The notes below the pieces were generated by a model. The model did no database searches. It was given only the letters and a program-made list of their open reading frames with translations, and was not told where the DNA came from. Shown one piece after another: positions 23,336-31,949 of a stretch of 58,711 bases of DNA. The stretch is from Flavobacteriaceae bacterium (GTDB taxonomy: Bacteria; Bacteroidota; Bacteroidia; Flavobacteriales; Flavobacteriaceae). The position numbers and the translations under genes are program-made. Every line of letters begins with the position of its first letter. Position 1 is the stretch's first letter. The stretch is from the NCBI GenBank assembly GCA_027490305.1, contig JAIXYI010000067.1, forward strand, positions 1 to 58,711, given 5' to 3'.

Positions 23336-24376
23336 TCACACGCGCTCGAGTCCGCGTCGGTTTTTCAAAAACAAGAGATTTCCCCGTTTTTCCACCAGTC
23401 CTTCGTCGGCAAAATCGGTAAGGGTACGGCTGACGGTTTCCGGTGCGGTGCCCGACATAGCGGCAAGGTCAGAGCGGCTGGCGGCAATGCCCTCCCCTTC
23501 GCCTTTTTGTTTGGCATACCGCAACAGCGCCTCGGCAATCCGCTGTCGCACGGTGCGGTAGGCAATCTGCAACAGGTGCTCTTCGCGGGCCTGCACTTCA
23601 TTGGCCAGGATCCGGATAAAGCGTCCGGCGAGATCGGGGTACTTACTGACCAGGTCTTCGCAATGGCTTTTGGGGAAGAACACCAGTTCGGCTTCTTCGA
23701 TAGCGGTCGCGGTATCGGCAAAATGGCCTTCCGAAAACAACATATTGATACCAGGGAAATCATCGGTGCCGTAGATGCCCGTTACGATGTCGCGTCCTTC
23801 TTCTGTGAGGCGTGTCGTTTTCACACGTCCGGAAAGAATGAGGTAAAAGCCTTTGATGCGGTCGCCTTCCTCATAAATGACTTCTTTCTTCTTGTATTTT
23901 TTGGGTTCGAGCTCGGCTATCGTCTGCCGAAAGGCATCAAGTCCCTGGTCTTTGGCGACGAGTTGGTTGAGCTCTGACAACGCCTTCGAGTAGTAATCCC
24001 GTTGGCGGTCGCGGCGTTTCAGGCGTCCGGTGATGGCATTCAGCAACTCGACATCGTCAAAAGGTTTGGTGAGGTAATCGTCCGCACCCAACTCCATCCC
24101 TTTCCGGATGTCAGGGCGTTCGGTTTTCGCCGTAATGAAAATAAACGGAACACCACAGGTCGCATCGTGTTGTTGCAAGGCCTGCAATACGTCATAGCCG
24201 TCTGATTCGGGCATCATGATGTCACTAAGCACCAGGTCGGGCGGTGTTTTGAGGGCCAGTTCGATTCCGGCTTTTCCGTTAGGGGCGGTCAGCACGCGAT
24301 AACCGGCCAAGGTCAGGATTTCCTGGATGTTCTCCCGGATATCCTCATGATCTTCAATTACCAGTATGGTTGTCAT
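23336..24376 (-). CDS. response regulator fused to a Crp/Fnr transcription factor, 346 aa
   Basis: Residues 1-120 are a receiver domain with acidic pair E8-D9, phospho-acceptor D52 (LVLSDIMMP) and KPF lysine. After a linker, residues about 150-265 form a cyclic-nucleotide-type beta roll (FYLILSGRVKTTRL), and 270-346 a Crp helix-turn-helix with the Fnr-type recognition motif APETVSRTL (E-x-x-S-R, which in Fnr contacts TTGAT). There is no N-terminal cysteine cluster, so it is not an iron-sulphur sensor. It overlaps the sensor kinase gene by 23 bp and is its obvious partner. In rhizobia the FixJ regulator and FixK Crp-type factor are separate; here receiver and Crp parts are one protein. Confidence 0.95.
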   Translation of the reverse strand: MTTILVIEDHEDIRENIQEILTLAGYRVLTAPNGKAGIELALKTPPDLVLSDIMMPESDGYDVLQALQQHDATCGVPFIFITAKTERPDIRKGMELGADDYLTKPFDDVELLNAITGRLKRRDRQRDYYSKALSELNQLVAKDQGLDAFRQTIAELEPKKYKKKEVIYEEGDRIKGFYLILSGRVKTTRLTEEGRDIVTGIYGTDDFPGINMLFSEGHFADTATAIEEAELVFFPKSHCEDLVSKYPDLAGRFIRILANEVQAREEHLLQIAYRTVRQRIAEALLRYAKQKGEGEGIAASRSDLAAMSGTAPETVSRTLTDFADEGLVEKRGNLLFLKNRRGLERV

Positions 24377-25559
24377 ATACAGGCAAAGTTAACGTAAATT
24401 CTGTTCCTTCCCCCGGACGGGAGACAAACGAAATCGTACCGCCCATAAGTGCGGCATAATGTGACACGATCGAAAGTCCCAACCCCGTGCCCGGTATAAG
24501 CGACGCATTCGCCGCCCGGAAAAAGGGTTCGAACAAATGCACCTGGTCTTCTTCGGGTATGCCGATGCCCGTATCGCGAACGGAAATCGTACAACCCGTT
24601 TCGGAAATAGCGGTGTGTATGGCAATCCGGCCATCGACCGGGGAATACTTGATCGCGTTCGAAACGAGGTTCAGGATGCAGTTGCGCAACAGGTTCGCAT
24701 CAAGCACGATGGTAGCGTGGGTGCCTGAATGCTGCGTTGTAACCTGCTGCTGTTCCTTGGCCATCATTTGCATTTCCTCGGCGATTTCACTCGCGAGTTC
24801 CGGCAGGTTCACCGATGCTGCCTGCACCTGGATGCGGCCCGATTCAAGTTTCTCAAGATGCAGGAAGTCGTTGAGGATGGCCGTCAGGTGGCCCACCGCA
24901 TTTTTGATCTTCCCTACGTGTTTGGTGATTTCCGGACTTTCCAGCGATTCGGCGTATTTCCCGATGAGGGAAGCCGACAATTGCAGGGCATTGAGCGGTG
25001 TACGGAATTCGTGCGACGCCATTGAGACGAAGCGGCTTTTCAGGCGTCCGAGTTCTTTCTCGCGTTCCAGCGATTCGATAATTTGGGCTTTCGCCTCTTC
25101 GAGGTCATGTACGCTTTTGTGGAGTGATTCGGTGCGGCGCTCGACCAATTCCTCAAGATCGGACGCATATTGTTTCAACTGGGCCTCATAGGCTTTCTGT
25201 TGGGTAAGGTCGTGGATGAAACCCACATACAAGGTGACCCCCTGGTAGACCACCTCGCTGACGCCCAATTTCACGGGAAAAAGGGTACCATCACTACGCA
25301 CGGCCGTCACTTCCCGGCCGATACCGATGATGCGGGGCACATGACTTTCGTGATAGCGGCGAAGGTAATCGTCATGCCGCTGGCGATCGGGTTGGGGCAT
25401 GAGCATCGAAACATTCTGCCCGATCACCTCGGAGGGTTCGTATCCGAAGAGGCGACAGGCCGACGGGTTGATTGTCGACACGATGCCGCGGTCGTCAATG
25501 AAAATAATGCCGTCAATGGCATTGGTAACAAACCCTTTTAAGGCTTCTAAATTCTCCAA
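24354..25559 (-). CDS. soluble PAS sensor histidine kinase with FixL-like haem pocket, 401 aa
   Basis: PAS domain at residues 1-120, coiled coil 122-170, phospho-acceptor H183 (MASHEFRTPL) and a HATPase with DTGIGIPEED and GTGLGLSIV. The PAS helix reads RQRHDDYLRRY, then RIIGIGREV: H62 and R82 have the same 20-residue spacing as haem ligand His200 and Arg220 of Bradyrhizobium FixL, and R68 and I77 match Arg206 and Ile215 (numbering from memory). This points to a haem-based oxygen (or NO/CO) sensor. There is no membrane helix, as in the soluble FixL proteins. The stop overlaps the receiver-Crp gene, so both are one operon. Haem binding is inferred from these residues. Confidence 0.9.
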   Translation of the reverse strand: MENLEALKGFVTNAIDGIIFIDDRGIVSTINPSACRLFGYEPSEVIGQNVSMLMPQPDRQRHDDYLRRYHESHVPRIIGIGREVTAVRSDGTLFPVKLGVSEVVYQGVTLYVGFIHDLTQQKAYEAQLKQYASDLEELVERRTESLHKSVHDLEEAKAQIIESLEREKELGRLKSRFVSMASHEFRTPLNALQLSASLIGKYAESLESPEITKHVGKIKNAVGHLTAILNDFLHLEKLESGRIQVQAASVNLPELASEIAEEMQMMAKEQQQVTTQHSGTHATIVLDANLLRNCILNLVSNAIKYSPVDGRIAIHTAISETGCTISVRDTGIGIPEEDQVHLFEPFFRAANASLIPGTGLGLSIVSHYAALMGGTISFVSRPGEGTEFTLTLPVYDNHTGN

Positions 25560-25706
25560 AACAAATGAAATGAGGCCTAAAGATAGGACAATATTCCGTC
25601 ATAGACGAGTGCCCGCCGTAGGACAACTGCTCGAGTTCGTCTTGTATGTTCACGCGTGCCGGTTTCTCGAAGCAGTCGTAAACGGGAATGGAATTTGTCA
25701 CCATCG

Positions 25707-25739
25707 ATGCTTTATCCATGCTTTATCTATGCTTTATTG
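25707..25739. repeat. three tandem copies of an 11-bp unit
   Basis: ATGCTTTATCC, ATGCTTTATCT and ATGCTTTATTG follow each other between the divergent kinase and FUSC genes. Function unknown. Confidence 0.8.
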
Positions 25740-25769
25740 ACCCGTGCTAAAACATCCGTCATTGTGCCG

Positions 25770-25777
25770 TATCTTTG
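25770..25777 (+). promoter_or_regulatory. -7 box of the FUSC gene
   Basis: TATCTTTG, 12 bp before ATG 25790. Its position also rules out the upstream TTG at 25775 as the translation start. Confidence 0.65.
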
Positions 25778-25789
25778 GGAAACTCCACT

Positions 25790-27985
25790 ATGATCCGAAA
25801 AGTCACCCATTTCGCCGGCAGCACGAATTTCAGCAATGCCACCAAAGTGACGCTGGCAGCGGTGCTCCCGGTATTGCTGCTCGGTCATTTTGGTTTTACC
25901 GATATCGGATTCAACATCGCCATCGGCGCCCTTCTCACCTACCCGAGCGACATCCCGAGTAACTTTCGACACAAGGTCAAGGGCGTGTTCGCGGCGGCGG
26001 TTTTGGTAGCAGGCAGCAACCTGTTGGTCAACCTGCTGGTTCCGTATCCGGCGCTGCTGTATCCGTTGCTGGCCGGTGGCGTGTTCTTCATGGCGATGAT
26101 TTCGGTCTACGGGCAACGGGCCACGATGGTATCGTTTTCCGGTCTGCTATCGGTGTCGCTTGCCTTTGCCCATGTGCACGAGGGTTGGGAGATGTGTGTG
26201 TATGCGGGACTCCTGCTAGCGGGGGGACTGCTCTATCTTTCCATTTCCTTATTGTATGACGTGCTCTTCCCGCATCGGTATGTGCAATTACAGATCGCAG
26301 AATGCATCCGCTTGACGGCTAAATACATGAAATACCGGGGCGACCTTTGGACGCTGGGGGCCGACCGCGACACCATACTGGAACGGCAATTGCATTTACA
26401 AGTAGAACTCAATACTATCCACGAGAACCTGCGGGAAATCCTCATCCGGACGCGATCGACATCGGGTATTTCGAGTGAAAACCGCCGGATGCTACTGGTC
26501 TTTTCTTCCTGTGTCGACATCCTGGAACTGGCGCTTTCCACCGCCTTCGACCATTCAAAGCTGCACCGTCAATTCGGGGATTTCCCCAAAGCCCTGGCCG
26601 TGTACCAGGACCTCGCCTATAACCTCGCCTCGACCCTGAAAAAACTCTCGAAGAGTATTTCCGGCAACCGCAACTATGTGTCAAAACGCACCCTTTTGCC
26701 GCGACTGGAAGCGCTTGAAAGCGTCATCGCGGAATATGAGTTACGATTCGGCGACGAGGCACGCGAAGGAGTGCTGATGCTTTCGAATATGCGGCATTAC
26801 GCCGAGAAACAGATCGAGAAGATTAAAATGATCGAACGCACCATCGCCGCCAAAACCGATTTGGATGTAAAGGAACGTGATCGCGGACTCGAACGGATGA
26901 TGGCGCCCGAATATTACCCGTGGCGGACGTTTCGGGAAAATCTCAGCTTCTCGTCTAATTTCTTCCGGCATTCGCTGCGCCTGACGGTAACCGTGATGGC
27001 GGGTTTCATCCTGGGGAAACTGCTGCTGTTTGAAAACGCCTATTGGATTTTGATGACGGTTGTGGTCATCATGCGACCGGGTTACGGACTTACCAAACAA
27101 CGCTCACTTGACCGGCTTGCGGGAACCGTCGTGGGAGGGCTCATCGGCTTTGTCATCCTGAAAATCACGGGGGATGCGACGTGGCTCGGGTCACTGGCCA
27201 TCCTGTCGATGTTGCTGGGCTTTGCCTTTACGTCTATTAATTATAAGGTAGGTGCCGGTTTTGTTACGATTTATGTGATTTTGCTATATGGCATCCTGGT
27301 GCCCGGAAGCAGCAAGTATGTTGAATACCGCATCATCGACACGCTGGCGGGGGCGGCCCTTGCTTTTGCCGCGAACCATTTCCTTTGGCCGTCGTGGGAA
27401 TTCCTCAGCATCCGTACCTACATCCGGAAATCAATCGAGGCGAACCGGGCGTATCTTTCCGAAATCGCGCAGTATTATATCACCAAAGGCGAAACAACGC
27501 CGGCGTATCGCAGCTCGCGTCGTATCGCGTTCGTGGAAATCGGCAATCTGATGGCCTCGTTCCAGCGGATGACACAGGAACCGAAATCGAAGCAACGGCA
27601 ATTGGCACCTTTGTATAAACTGGTCGAACTCAACCACTCGTTGTTGTCGGCGTCGGCCTCATTGGGTACCTACATCCAGACGCACCACACCGGAAAAGCG
27701 ACGGAAGCCTTCAATGTGGTGATGTTGACCATAGGCCGTAACCTCGAAGCGGCGGTGGACTTTTTAGACGAAACACCGCAATTGACACACGCGCTGCCGG
27801 CTGAAAACCTGGAACTGCGGTTCACGGAACTGCGCGAATTGCGCAAGCGCGAACTGTTGGAAGCGGGCCGACAGGAAAACGAATGGCTTTTACAGGAAAA
27901 CCAACTCATTGTCGAACAGTTGGTGATGTTGGTCAGCCTTTCTGAGGGGATTGTGAAAGCGGTGCGGAAAATCGATACTTTCTAA
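25790..27985 (+). CDS. FUSC-family membrane protein (YccS/YhfK-like), about 731 aa
   Basis: Two blocks of hydrophobic helices (about 20-160 and 395-525) flank a soluble helical region, the layout of the FUSC/YccS family. Typical elements are the second-block RPGYGLTKQRSLDRLAGTVVGGLIG and RIIDTLAGAALAFAANHFLWP. Related proteins (AaeB, ALMT-like) export aromatic or organic acids, but the substrate here is unknown. It is divergent from the haem-PAS kinase and has its own promoter. The 3' end overlaps the convergent HAD gene by 4 bp. Confidence 0.9.
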   Translation: MIRKVTHFAGSTNFSNATKVTLAAVLPVLLLGHFGFTDIGFNIAIGALLTYPSDIPSNFRHKVKGVFAAAVLVAGSNLLVNLLVPYPALLYPLLAGGVFFMAMISVYGQRATMVSFSGLLSVSLAFAHVHEGWEMCVYAGLLLAGGLLYLSISLLYDVLFPHRYVQLQIAECIRLTAKYMKYRGDLWTLGADRDTILERQLHLQVELNTIHENLREILIRTRSTSGISSENRRMLLVFSSCVDILELALSTAFDHSKLHRQFGDFPKALAVYQDLAYNLASTLKKLSKSISGNRNYVSKRTLLPRLEALESVIAEYELRFGDEAREGVLMLSNMRHYAEKQIEKIKMIERTIAAKTDLDVKERDRGLERMMAPEYYPWRTFRENLSFSSNFFRHSLRLTVTVMAGFILGKLLLFENAYWILMTVVVIMRPGYGLTKQRSLDRLAGTVVGGLIGFVILKITGDATWLGSLAILSMLLGFAFTSINYKVGAGFVTIYVILLYGILVPGSSKYVEYRIIDTLAGAALAFAANHFLWPSWEFLSIRTYIRKSIEANRAYLSEIAQYYITKGETTPAYRSSRRIAFVEIGNLMASFQRMTQEPKSKQRQLAPLYKLVELNHSLLSASASLGTYIQTHHTGKATEAFNVVMLTIGRNLEAAVDFLDETPQLTHALPAENLELRFTELRELRKRELLEAGRQENEWLLQENQLIVEQLVMLVSLSEGIVKAVRKIDTF

Positions 27986-28776
27986 GAGGAGGCCAACACG
28001 AGTCTTTTAATGGTTTCTGTCACACCGAACCCATTATTGTCGAACTCGGTGACGTGTGAGGCCGCGGCCAGTATGTCGGCATGGGCATTCCGCATGGCAT
28101 AACTGAGTCGGGCTTCCTGCATCATCTGGAGGTCGTTCAGGTAATCGCCGAAGACCAACGTTTCCTCACGACTGATACCAAAATGCGCCTGTACGTGGCG
28201 GAGTGCGGTGCCTTTATTGGCGGTTTTGTCGGTGATGTCCATCCAGTATCGTCCGGAAATGACCACATTGAAATGGGGTGCAAATGCCTCGAACCGCGGC
28301 GCGGTGTTGGTGACGATATCGCCAAAATCGGCGAGGGTGAATTTCAATACATCATCCTCGACCTGAAGGAGGTCGTCGACGATTTCGAGGGCATCATGGT
28401 GGCGGATAACTTCGTCGACAAACCTGGGTTCGCGACTTTCGATATACGCGGCTTTTTTGCCCGAAACGACCAGTCCGGCACCTTCGATCTGGCGTCCGAT
28501 CCGGATAAATTCGTGTACGTGTTTGGGGTCGAGTGCGACGCGGAAAATCTCTGTTCCGGCATGATAGGCATAGCTTCCGTTTTCGGCGATGAACACGGTG
28601 CGGTCGGCGATCCGTTCGAATACCTTCGCGATGTTATGGAACTGGCGACCGCTGGCGACCGTAAACAGGATGCCTTTATCGACCAGTTGTTGTTCGACCT
28701 CCCAGAAATCAGGGCTGAGTCGTTTTTCGTCGTCCAAAAGGGTACCGTCGAGGTCGGTGGCGATGAGTTTTATCAT
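27982..28776 (-). CDS. Cof-type HAD-IIB phosphatase, 264 aa
   Basis: HAD motif I DLDGTLLDD, motif II VASGRQ, and motifs III-IV K..G/ LVFGDYLNDLQMM are all present, with the type IIB cap between. Family members dephosphorylate sugar phosphates, nucleotides or flavin precursors; the substrate cannot be read from sequence. A -7 box TATCTTTG lies on the minus strand at 28800-28807. Confidence 0.9.
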   Translation of the reverse strand: MIKLIATDLDGTLLDDEKRLSPDFWEVEQQLVDKGILFTVASGRQFHNIAKVFERIADRTVFIAENGSYAYHAGTEIFRVALDPKHVHEFIRIGRQIEGAGLVVSGKKAAYIESREPRFVDEVIRHHDALEIVDDLLQVEDDVLKFTLADFGDIVTNTAPRFEAFAPHFNVVISGRYWMDITDKTANKGTALRHVQAHFGISREETLVFGDYLNDLQMMQEARLSYAMRNAHADILAAASHVTEFDNNGFGVTETIKRLVLASS

Positions 28777-28799
28777 GTTGAAGAAAGGCGAATCGGTGG

Positions 28800-28807
28800 C
28801 AAAGATA
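28800..28807 (-). promoter_or_regulatory. -7 box of the HAD gene
   Basis: TATCTTTG on the minus strand, 23 bp before the start codon. Confidence 0.55.
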
Positions 28808-28939
28808 AGCGCCGTCCATACAAAAAAAAGAAAGTCCCTCTTACTAAATGGCCAATTGCAGTTAAAACCAACGGATTCCGACTACCCTTTTATAACACGG
28901 TTTAACAACCTGTTCCGTTCAATAAAACGATTATAATTG

Positions 28940-28947
28940 TATTTTTG
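28940..28947 (+). promoter_or_regulatory. -7 box of the toxin-antitoxin operon
   Basis: TATTTTTG, 19 bp before the antitoxin ATG, preceded by an A/T-rich stretch. Confidence 0.55.
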
Positions 28948-28966
28948 GAATGTAATGTGAATACCT

Positions 28967-29206
28967 ATGGCAACCAGCCTCAAATTACAGAATCAAAAAA
29001 TGGAATTGATCCAGTGGTTATCGACAATCGAAGATCATTCGGTTATTGAAAGACTACTTGCCTTCAAGCAACAAGAGAATCAAGATTGGTTTAACTCGCT
29101 TTCTGAAGCTGAGCAAAGTGCCATCGAAAAAGGTATAGACGACGCTGACGCCGGGCAACTACATCCACATTCAAAAGCAAAGAAGCTTTATGAAAGATGG
29201 CTATAG
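28967..29206 (+). CDS. antitoxin of a RelE/ParE-type module, 79 aa
   Basis: A small acidic helical protein (LIQWLSTIEDHSVIERLLAF, then AIEKGIDDADAGQLHPHSKA) of the kind that precedes RelE/ParE toxins in Bacteroidota. The C-terminal half carries the toxin-wrapping segment. It overlaps the toxin gene by 17 bp, so translation is coupled. No clear DNA-binding fold is visible. Confidence 0.8.
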   Translation: MATSLKLQNQKMELIQWLSTIEDHSVIERLLAFKQQENQDWFNSLSEAEQSAIEKGIDDADAGQLHPHSKAKKLYERWL

Positions 29207-29492
29207 TATTCTCTGGACCCATCATGCTTTGAATGAACTGGAACAGACCATTGAATACTTAGAGAAAAACTGGATGGCTTCAGACATAAAAAATTTCGCG
29301 GTCAAACTTGAAGACACTTTGGCGTTGATTTCAAGAAATCCTGAATTATTTCCAAAATCGGGAATAAAAAAGGGGGGGTTTCGCGCAGTCGTTGCAAAAC
29401 ATAATTCTCTTTACTATCGTGTGACGAAAGGTAACATTGAAATCATTTCTCTTTTTTCACACAGACAAAGCAGAAAGAAACGGAAGCTATAG
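29190..29492 (+). CDS. RelE/ParE-family toxin, 100 aa
   Basis: Typical order: WTHHALNELEQTIEYLEKNW, PELFPKSG, RAVVAKHNSLYYRV and IEIISLFSHRQS. The final H-R-Q-S with preceding strand is the usual RelE/ParE end. RelE-type members cut mRNA on the ribosome and ParE-type ones poison gyrase; which applies here cannot be decided. Possibly complete and active since no break is seen. Confidence 0.9.
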   Translation: MKDGYSILWTHHALNELEQTIEYLEKNWMASDIKNFAVKLEDTLALISRNPELFPKSGIKKGGFRAVVAKHNSLYYRVTKGNIEIISLFSHRQSRKKRKL

Positions 29493-29650
29493 CTATAAAT
29501 TACATGAGTTCGACATAAGCCTTTTGTCAGATGCTTTGTAGCCAACTCACAAACAGTTCTTTTTGCTCAAGATTTACTATACGGCTGTTAGACACGCTTC
29601 GCTCCCCTCTTATACCGAAACCGTCTTATGGCATTTGAGAGGTCGGCTGG

Positions 29651-30058
29651 TTAGCGTTTGGTAAGGTAATCCTGCAACAAAATAACCGCCGCAATTTCAT
29701 CCACCAGCTCTTTGTTTTGCCGTTGCTTCTTCTTCAAACCGCTGTCGATCATCGTTTGGAACGCCATTTTGGAGGTAAAACGTTCGTCCATCCGCACGAC
29801 GGGCATCTCCGGAAACCGGGTCTTGAATTGGGTCAGGAAGGCTTCTACCCACACGGCACTTTCCGATGCGGTGTTGTCCATTTGTTTAGGTTCGCCCAAC
29901 ACGACTTTTTCTACCTTCTCTGCAGCAAAATACGACGCCAGGAAATCAAGTAGTTTCGGTGACTCAACCGTGGTTAGTCCCGACGCAATCAATTGCAATT
30001 CGTCGGTGACGGCAATGCCGGTGCGTTTGTGTCCGTAATCAAGGGCGAGGATGCGCAT
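29651..30058 (-). CDS. ruvX: RuvX/YqgF Holliday-junction resolvase-like nuclease, 135 aa
   Basis: RNase H-like fold with LALDYGHKRTGIAVTD at the N-terminus, VVLGEPKQMDNTAS in the middle, MDERFTSKMA and final DEIAAVILLQDYL holding the catalytic Asp. The normal length is 130-150 aa. In bacteria it takes part in 16S rRNA 5' processing and possibly recombination. It is followed upstream on the same strand by a methyltransferase gene with 21 bp between. Confidence 0.95.
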   Translation of the reverse strand: MRILALDYGHKRTGIAVTDELQLIASGLTTVESPKLLDFLASYFAAEKVEKVVLGEPKQMDNTASESAVWVEAFLTQFKTRFPEMPVVRMDERFTSKMAFQTMIDSGLKKKQRQNKELVDEIAAVILLQDYLTKR

Positions 30059-30079
30059 GTGCTGTTTGTTGGCGGGGAC

Positions 30080-30811
30080 CTACTTTCGTCCCACTCGCAA
30101 AAGTAACGGAAAAACCACTTCCCTCGGCCCGTCACCCCACGCTTCTATGAGCGTTTGTCGAATCTGGTCGACAGGGTTTTCATTGAAATGGGCTTTGTAA
30201 TGTGTCACGGCCGACCAGGTTTCAATATACCCCAGTAGCTGTTCAGCAGTACGGTCGACCCGATACGTCATAGGCTCGCACGGAATTTCTTCGAAGGGGA
30301 AGGGAAGCGTGCGGTATCCTTCATCGATCCAGTGGCGCTCCGGGTCCCAGAACCGCCCCACCACGTCATTGTAAAAAGGTCGGATGATGGCATCGGCCTC
30401 CGGAAAACTGTGAAACAACTGGTATCCCAACAAGGCGATGATGCCTCCTGGTTTCAACACCCGCCTCGCTTCTGCATAAAACAGGTCGAAATCGAACCAG
30501 TGCACCGCCTGTGCCACCGTCAGCAAGTCGAAGGACGCATCTGGAAAATCAAGCCTTTCGGCCGGCATCACATGGTAGAGGATATTCAGCTCATTGTGTG
30601 CATAATGGAGTTGGTTATGGCTGATATCCGTCGCATCCACATGATGGAAATGCGGGGCAAGTTTGGATGCCAGTTGACCGTTTCCCGTTGCAACATCCAA
30701 CGCGCGTTCACGACCCGGTGTCAACGCCAGGATGTGCGCGACGAGTGCCTCGGGGTAATCCGGGCGGAACGCAGCATATCCTCCTGAAACGTCTGAAAAA
30801 TGATCTTTCAT
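30080..30811 (-). CDS. SAM-dependent class I methyltransferase, about 243 aa
   Basis: SAM-binding motif ALDVATGNGQLASKLAP, post-motif VDATDIS, and FDLLTVAQAVHWFDFDLFY followed by RVLKPGGIIALLGYQ are those of the methyltransferase type 11 group with the HWF motif (trans-aconitate methyltransferase-like). The ATG at 30811 (MKDHFSDVSGGYAAFRPDYP) was chosen over a 28-residue longer Cys-rich frame that would run into the dapD promoter. Substrate unknown. Divergent from dapD. Confidence 0.9.
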   Translation of the reverse strand: MKDHFSDVSGGYAAFRPDYPEALVAHILALTPGRERALDVATGNGQLASKLAPHFHHVDATDISHNQLHYAHNELNILYHVMPAERLDFPDASFDLLTVAQAVHWFDFDLFYAEARRVLKPGGIIALLGYQLFHSFPEADAIIRPFYNDVVGRFWDPERHWIDEGYRTLPFPFEEIPCEPMTYRVDRTAEQLLGYIETWSAVTHYKAHFNENPVDQIRQTLIEAWGDGPREVVFPLLLRVGRK

Positions 30812-30859
30812 ATACGGCAAGCTACGAAATTCTGCCCGGTCAAACGCATCAAAATCGCG

Positions 30860-30867
30860 TATATTTG
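30860..30867 (+). promoter_or_regulatory. -7 box of dapD
   Basis: TATATTTG, 18 bp before the dapD start codon. Confidence 0.65.
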
Positions 30868-30885
30868 CCGTAAAATCACAACTGC

Positions 30886-31701
30886 ATGAACACACTTCGC
30901 TCCCTCATCGAAAGCGCCTGGGAAGACCGTTCCCTTCTCCAACATACCGAAACAACCGATGCCATCCGCACCGTCATCAACCTGCTTGACGAAGGCACCC
31001 TTCGCGTAGCCGAACCCACCCCTGATGGGTGGCAGGTGAACGAATGGGTGAAAAAAGCCGTGGTGTTGTATTTCCCTATCCAAAAAATGGAAACCCTTGA
31101 AGCCGGCATCTTCGAATACCATGATAAAATGCCCTTGAAACGCGATTATGCTGCGAAGGGTGTGCGGGTCGTGCCCAACGCCGTGGCGCGTCACGGGGCG
31201 TATATTTCGAAGGGTGTGATCCTGATGCCGAGCTATGTGAACATCGGGGCCTATGTTGACGAAGGTACGATGGTCGACACCTGGGCCACCGTGGGCAGTT
31301 GCGCCCAGATCGGCAAAAACGTCCACCTCAGTGGAGGCGTCGGTATCGGCGGTGTATTGGAGCCGTTACAGGCCGCGCCGGTCATCATTGAAGACGGTGC
31401 CTTCATCGGATCGCGCTGTATCGTAGTGGAAGGCGTGCGCGTGGAGGCCGAAGCGGTATTGGGCGCCAACGTCTGCCTTACCGCCTCTACCAAAATCATT
31501 GACGTCACGGGCGACACCCCGATCGAAATGAAAGGTGTAGTACCCGCGCGCTCCGTCGTGATTCCGGGCAGCTACACCAAATCGTTCCCTGCCGGCGACT
31601 ACCAGGTGCCGTGCGCGCTTATCATCGGCAAACGCAAACCGTCGACGGATTTGAAGACGAGTTTGAATGAGGCGCTAAGGGAGTATGATGTAGCAGTTTA
31701 A
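30886..31701 (+). CDS. dapD: 2,3,4,5-tetrahydropyridine-2,6-dicarboxylate N-succinyltransferase
   Basis: Full-length DapD (271 aa): N-terminal helical domain with AEPTPDGWQVNEWVKKAV, then a left-handed beta-helix of hexapeptide repeats (GAYISKGVILMPSYVNIGAY, VHLSGGVGIGGVLEP, DGAFIGSRCIVVEG) and the C-terminal DLKTSLNEALREYDV. It transfers succinyl from succinyl-CoA in the succinylase branch of lysine and diaminopimelate synthesis. It is expressed from its own promoter. A heptamer array begins directly at its stop codon. Confidence 0.97.
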   Translation: MNTLRSLIESAWEDRSLLQHTETTDAIRTVINLLDEGTLRVAEPTPDGWQVNEWVKKAVVLYFPIQKMETLEAGIFEYHDKMPLKRDYAAKGVRVVPNAVARHGAYISKGVILMPSYVNIGAYVDEGTMVDTWATVGSCAQIGKNVHLSGGVGIGGVLEPLQAAPVIIEDGAFIGSRCIVVEGVRVEAEAVLGANVCLTASTKIIDVTGDTPIEMKGVVPARSVVIPGSYTKSFPAGDYQVPCALIIGKRKPSTDLKTSLNEALREYDVAV

Positions 31702-31927
31702 TGAACAATGTACGATGAACAATGTACGATGAACGGTGGGCGATGAGGATTTATAATTAAGATGGAATATGACACTTCAGAACGGCATACGTAGTACCGT
31801 AATAAAAGATGCTCCTTGCTACTCCATCATTGCTCATCGTTCATTGTTAATCGTTCATTTTATTACTTGCTCCTTGCTCCTTGCAACTCCATCATTGTTC
31901 ATTGTTCATTGTTCATCGTTCATTGTA
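31701..31927. repeat. heptamer arrays in inverted arrangement between dapD and a glycosyltransferase gene
   Basis: 31701-31748 is TGAACAA/TGTACGA repeated, starting in the dapD stop codon. 31811-31927 is made of two related blocks, each with GCTCCTT units followed by TTCATTG/TTCATCG units, ending 22 bp before the next start. The TGAACAATG units of the first part are complementary to the CATTGTTCA units of the last, so the whole can form a large hairpin in RNA. Confidence 0.85.
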
Positions 31928-31949
31928 TTCCTCTCTTCAAACTCCTTCT

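Noticed and set aside
25513..25719. 68-codon minus-strand frame upstream of the haem-PAS kinase gene
   Set aside because: It starts in the 11-bp repeats, runs into the kinase gene in another frame and contains the kinase's likely promoter (TATCTTTA near 25580). It has no family features.
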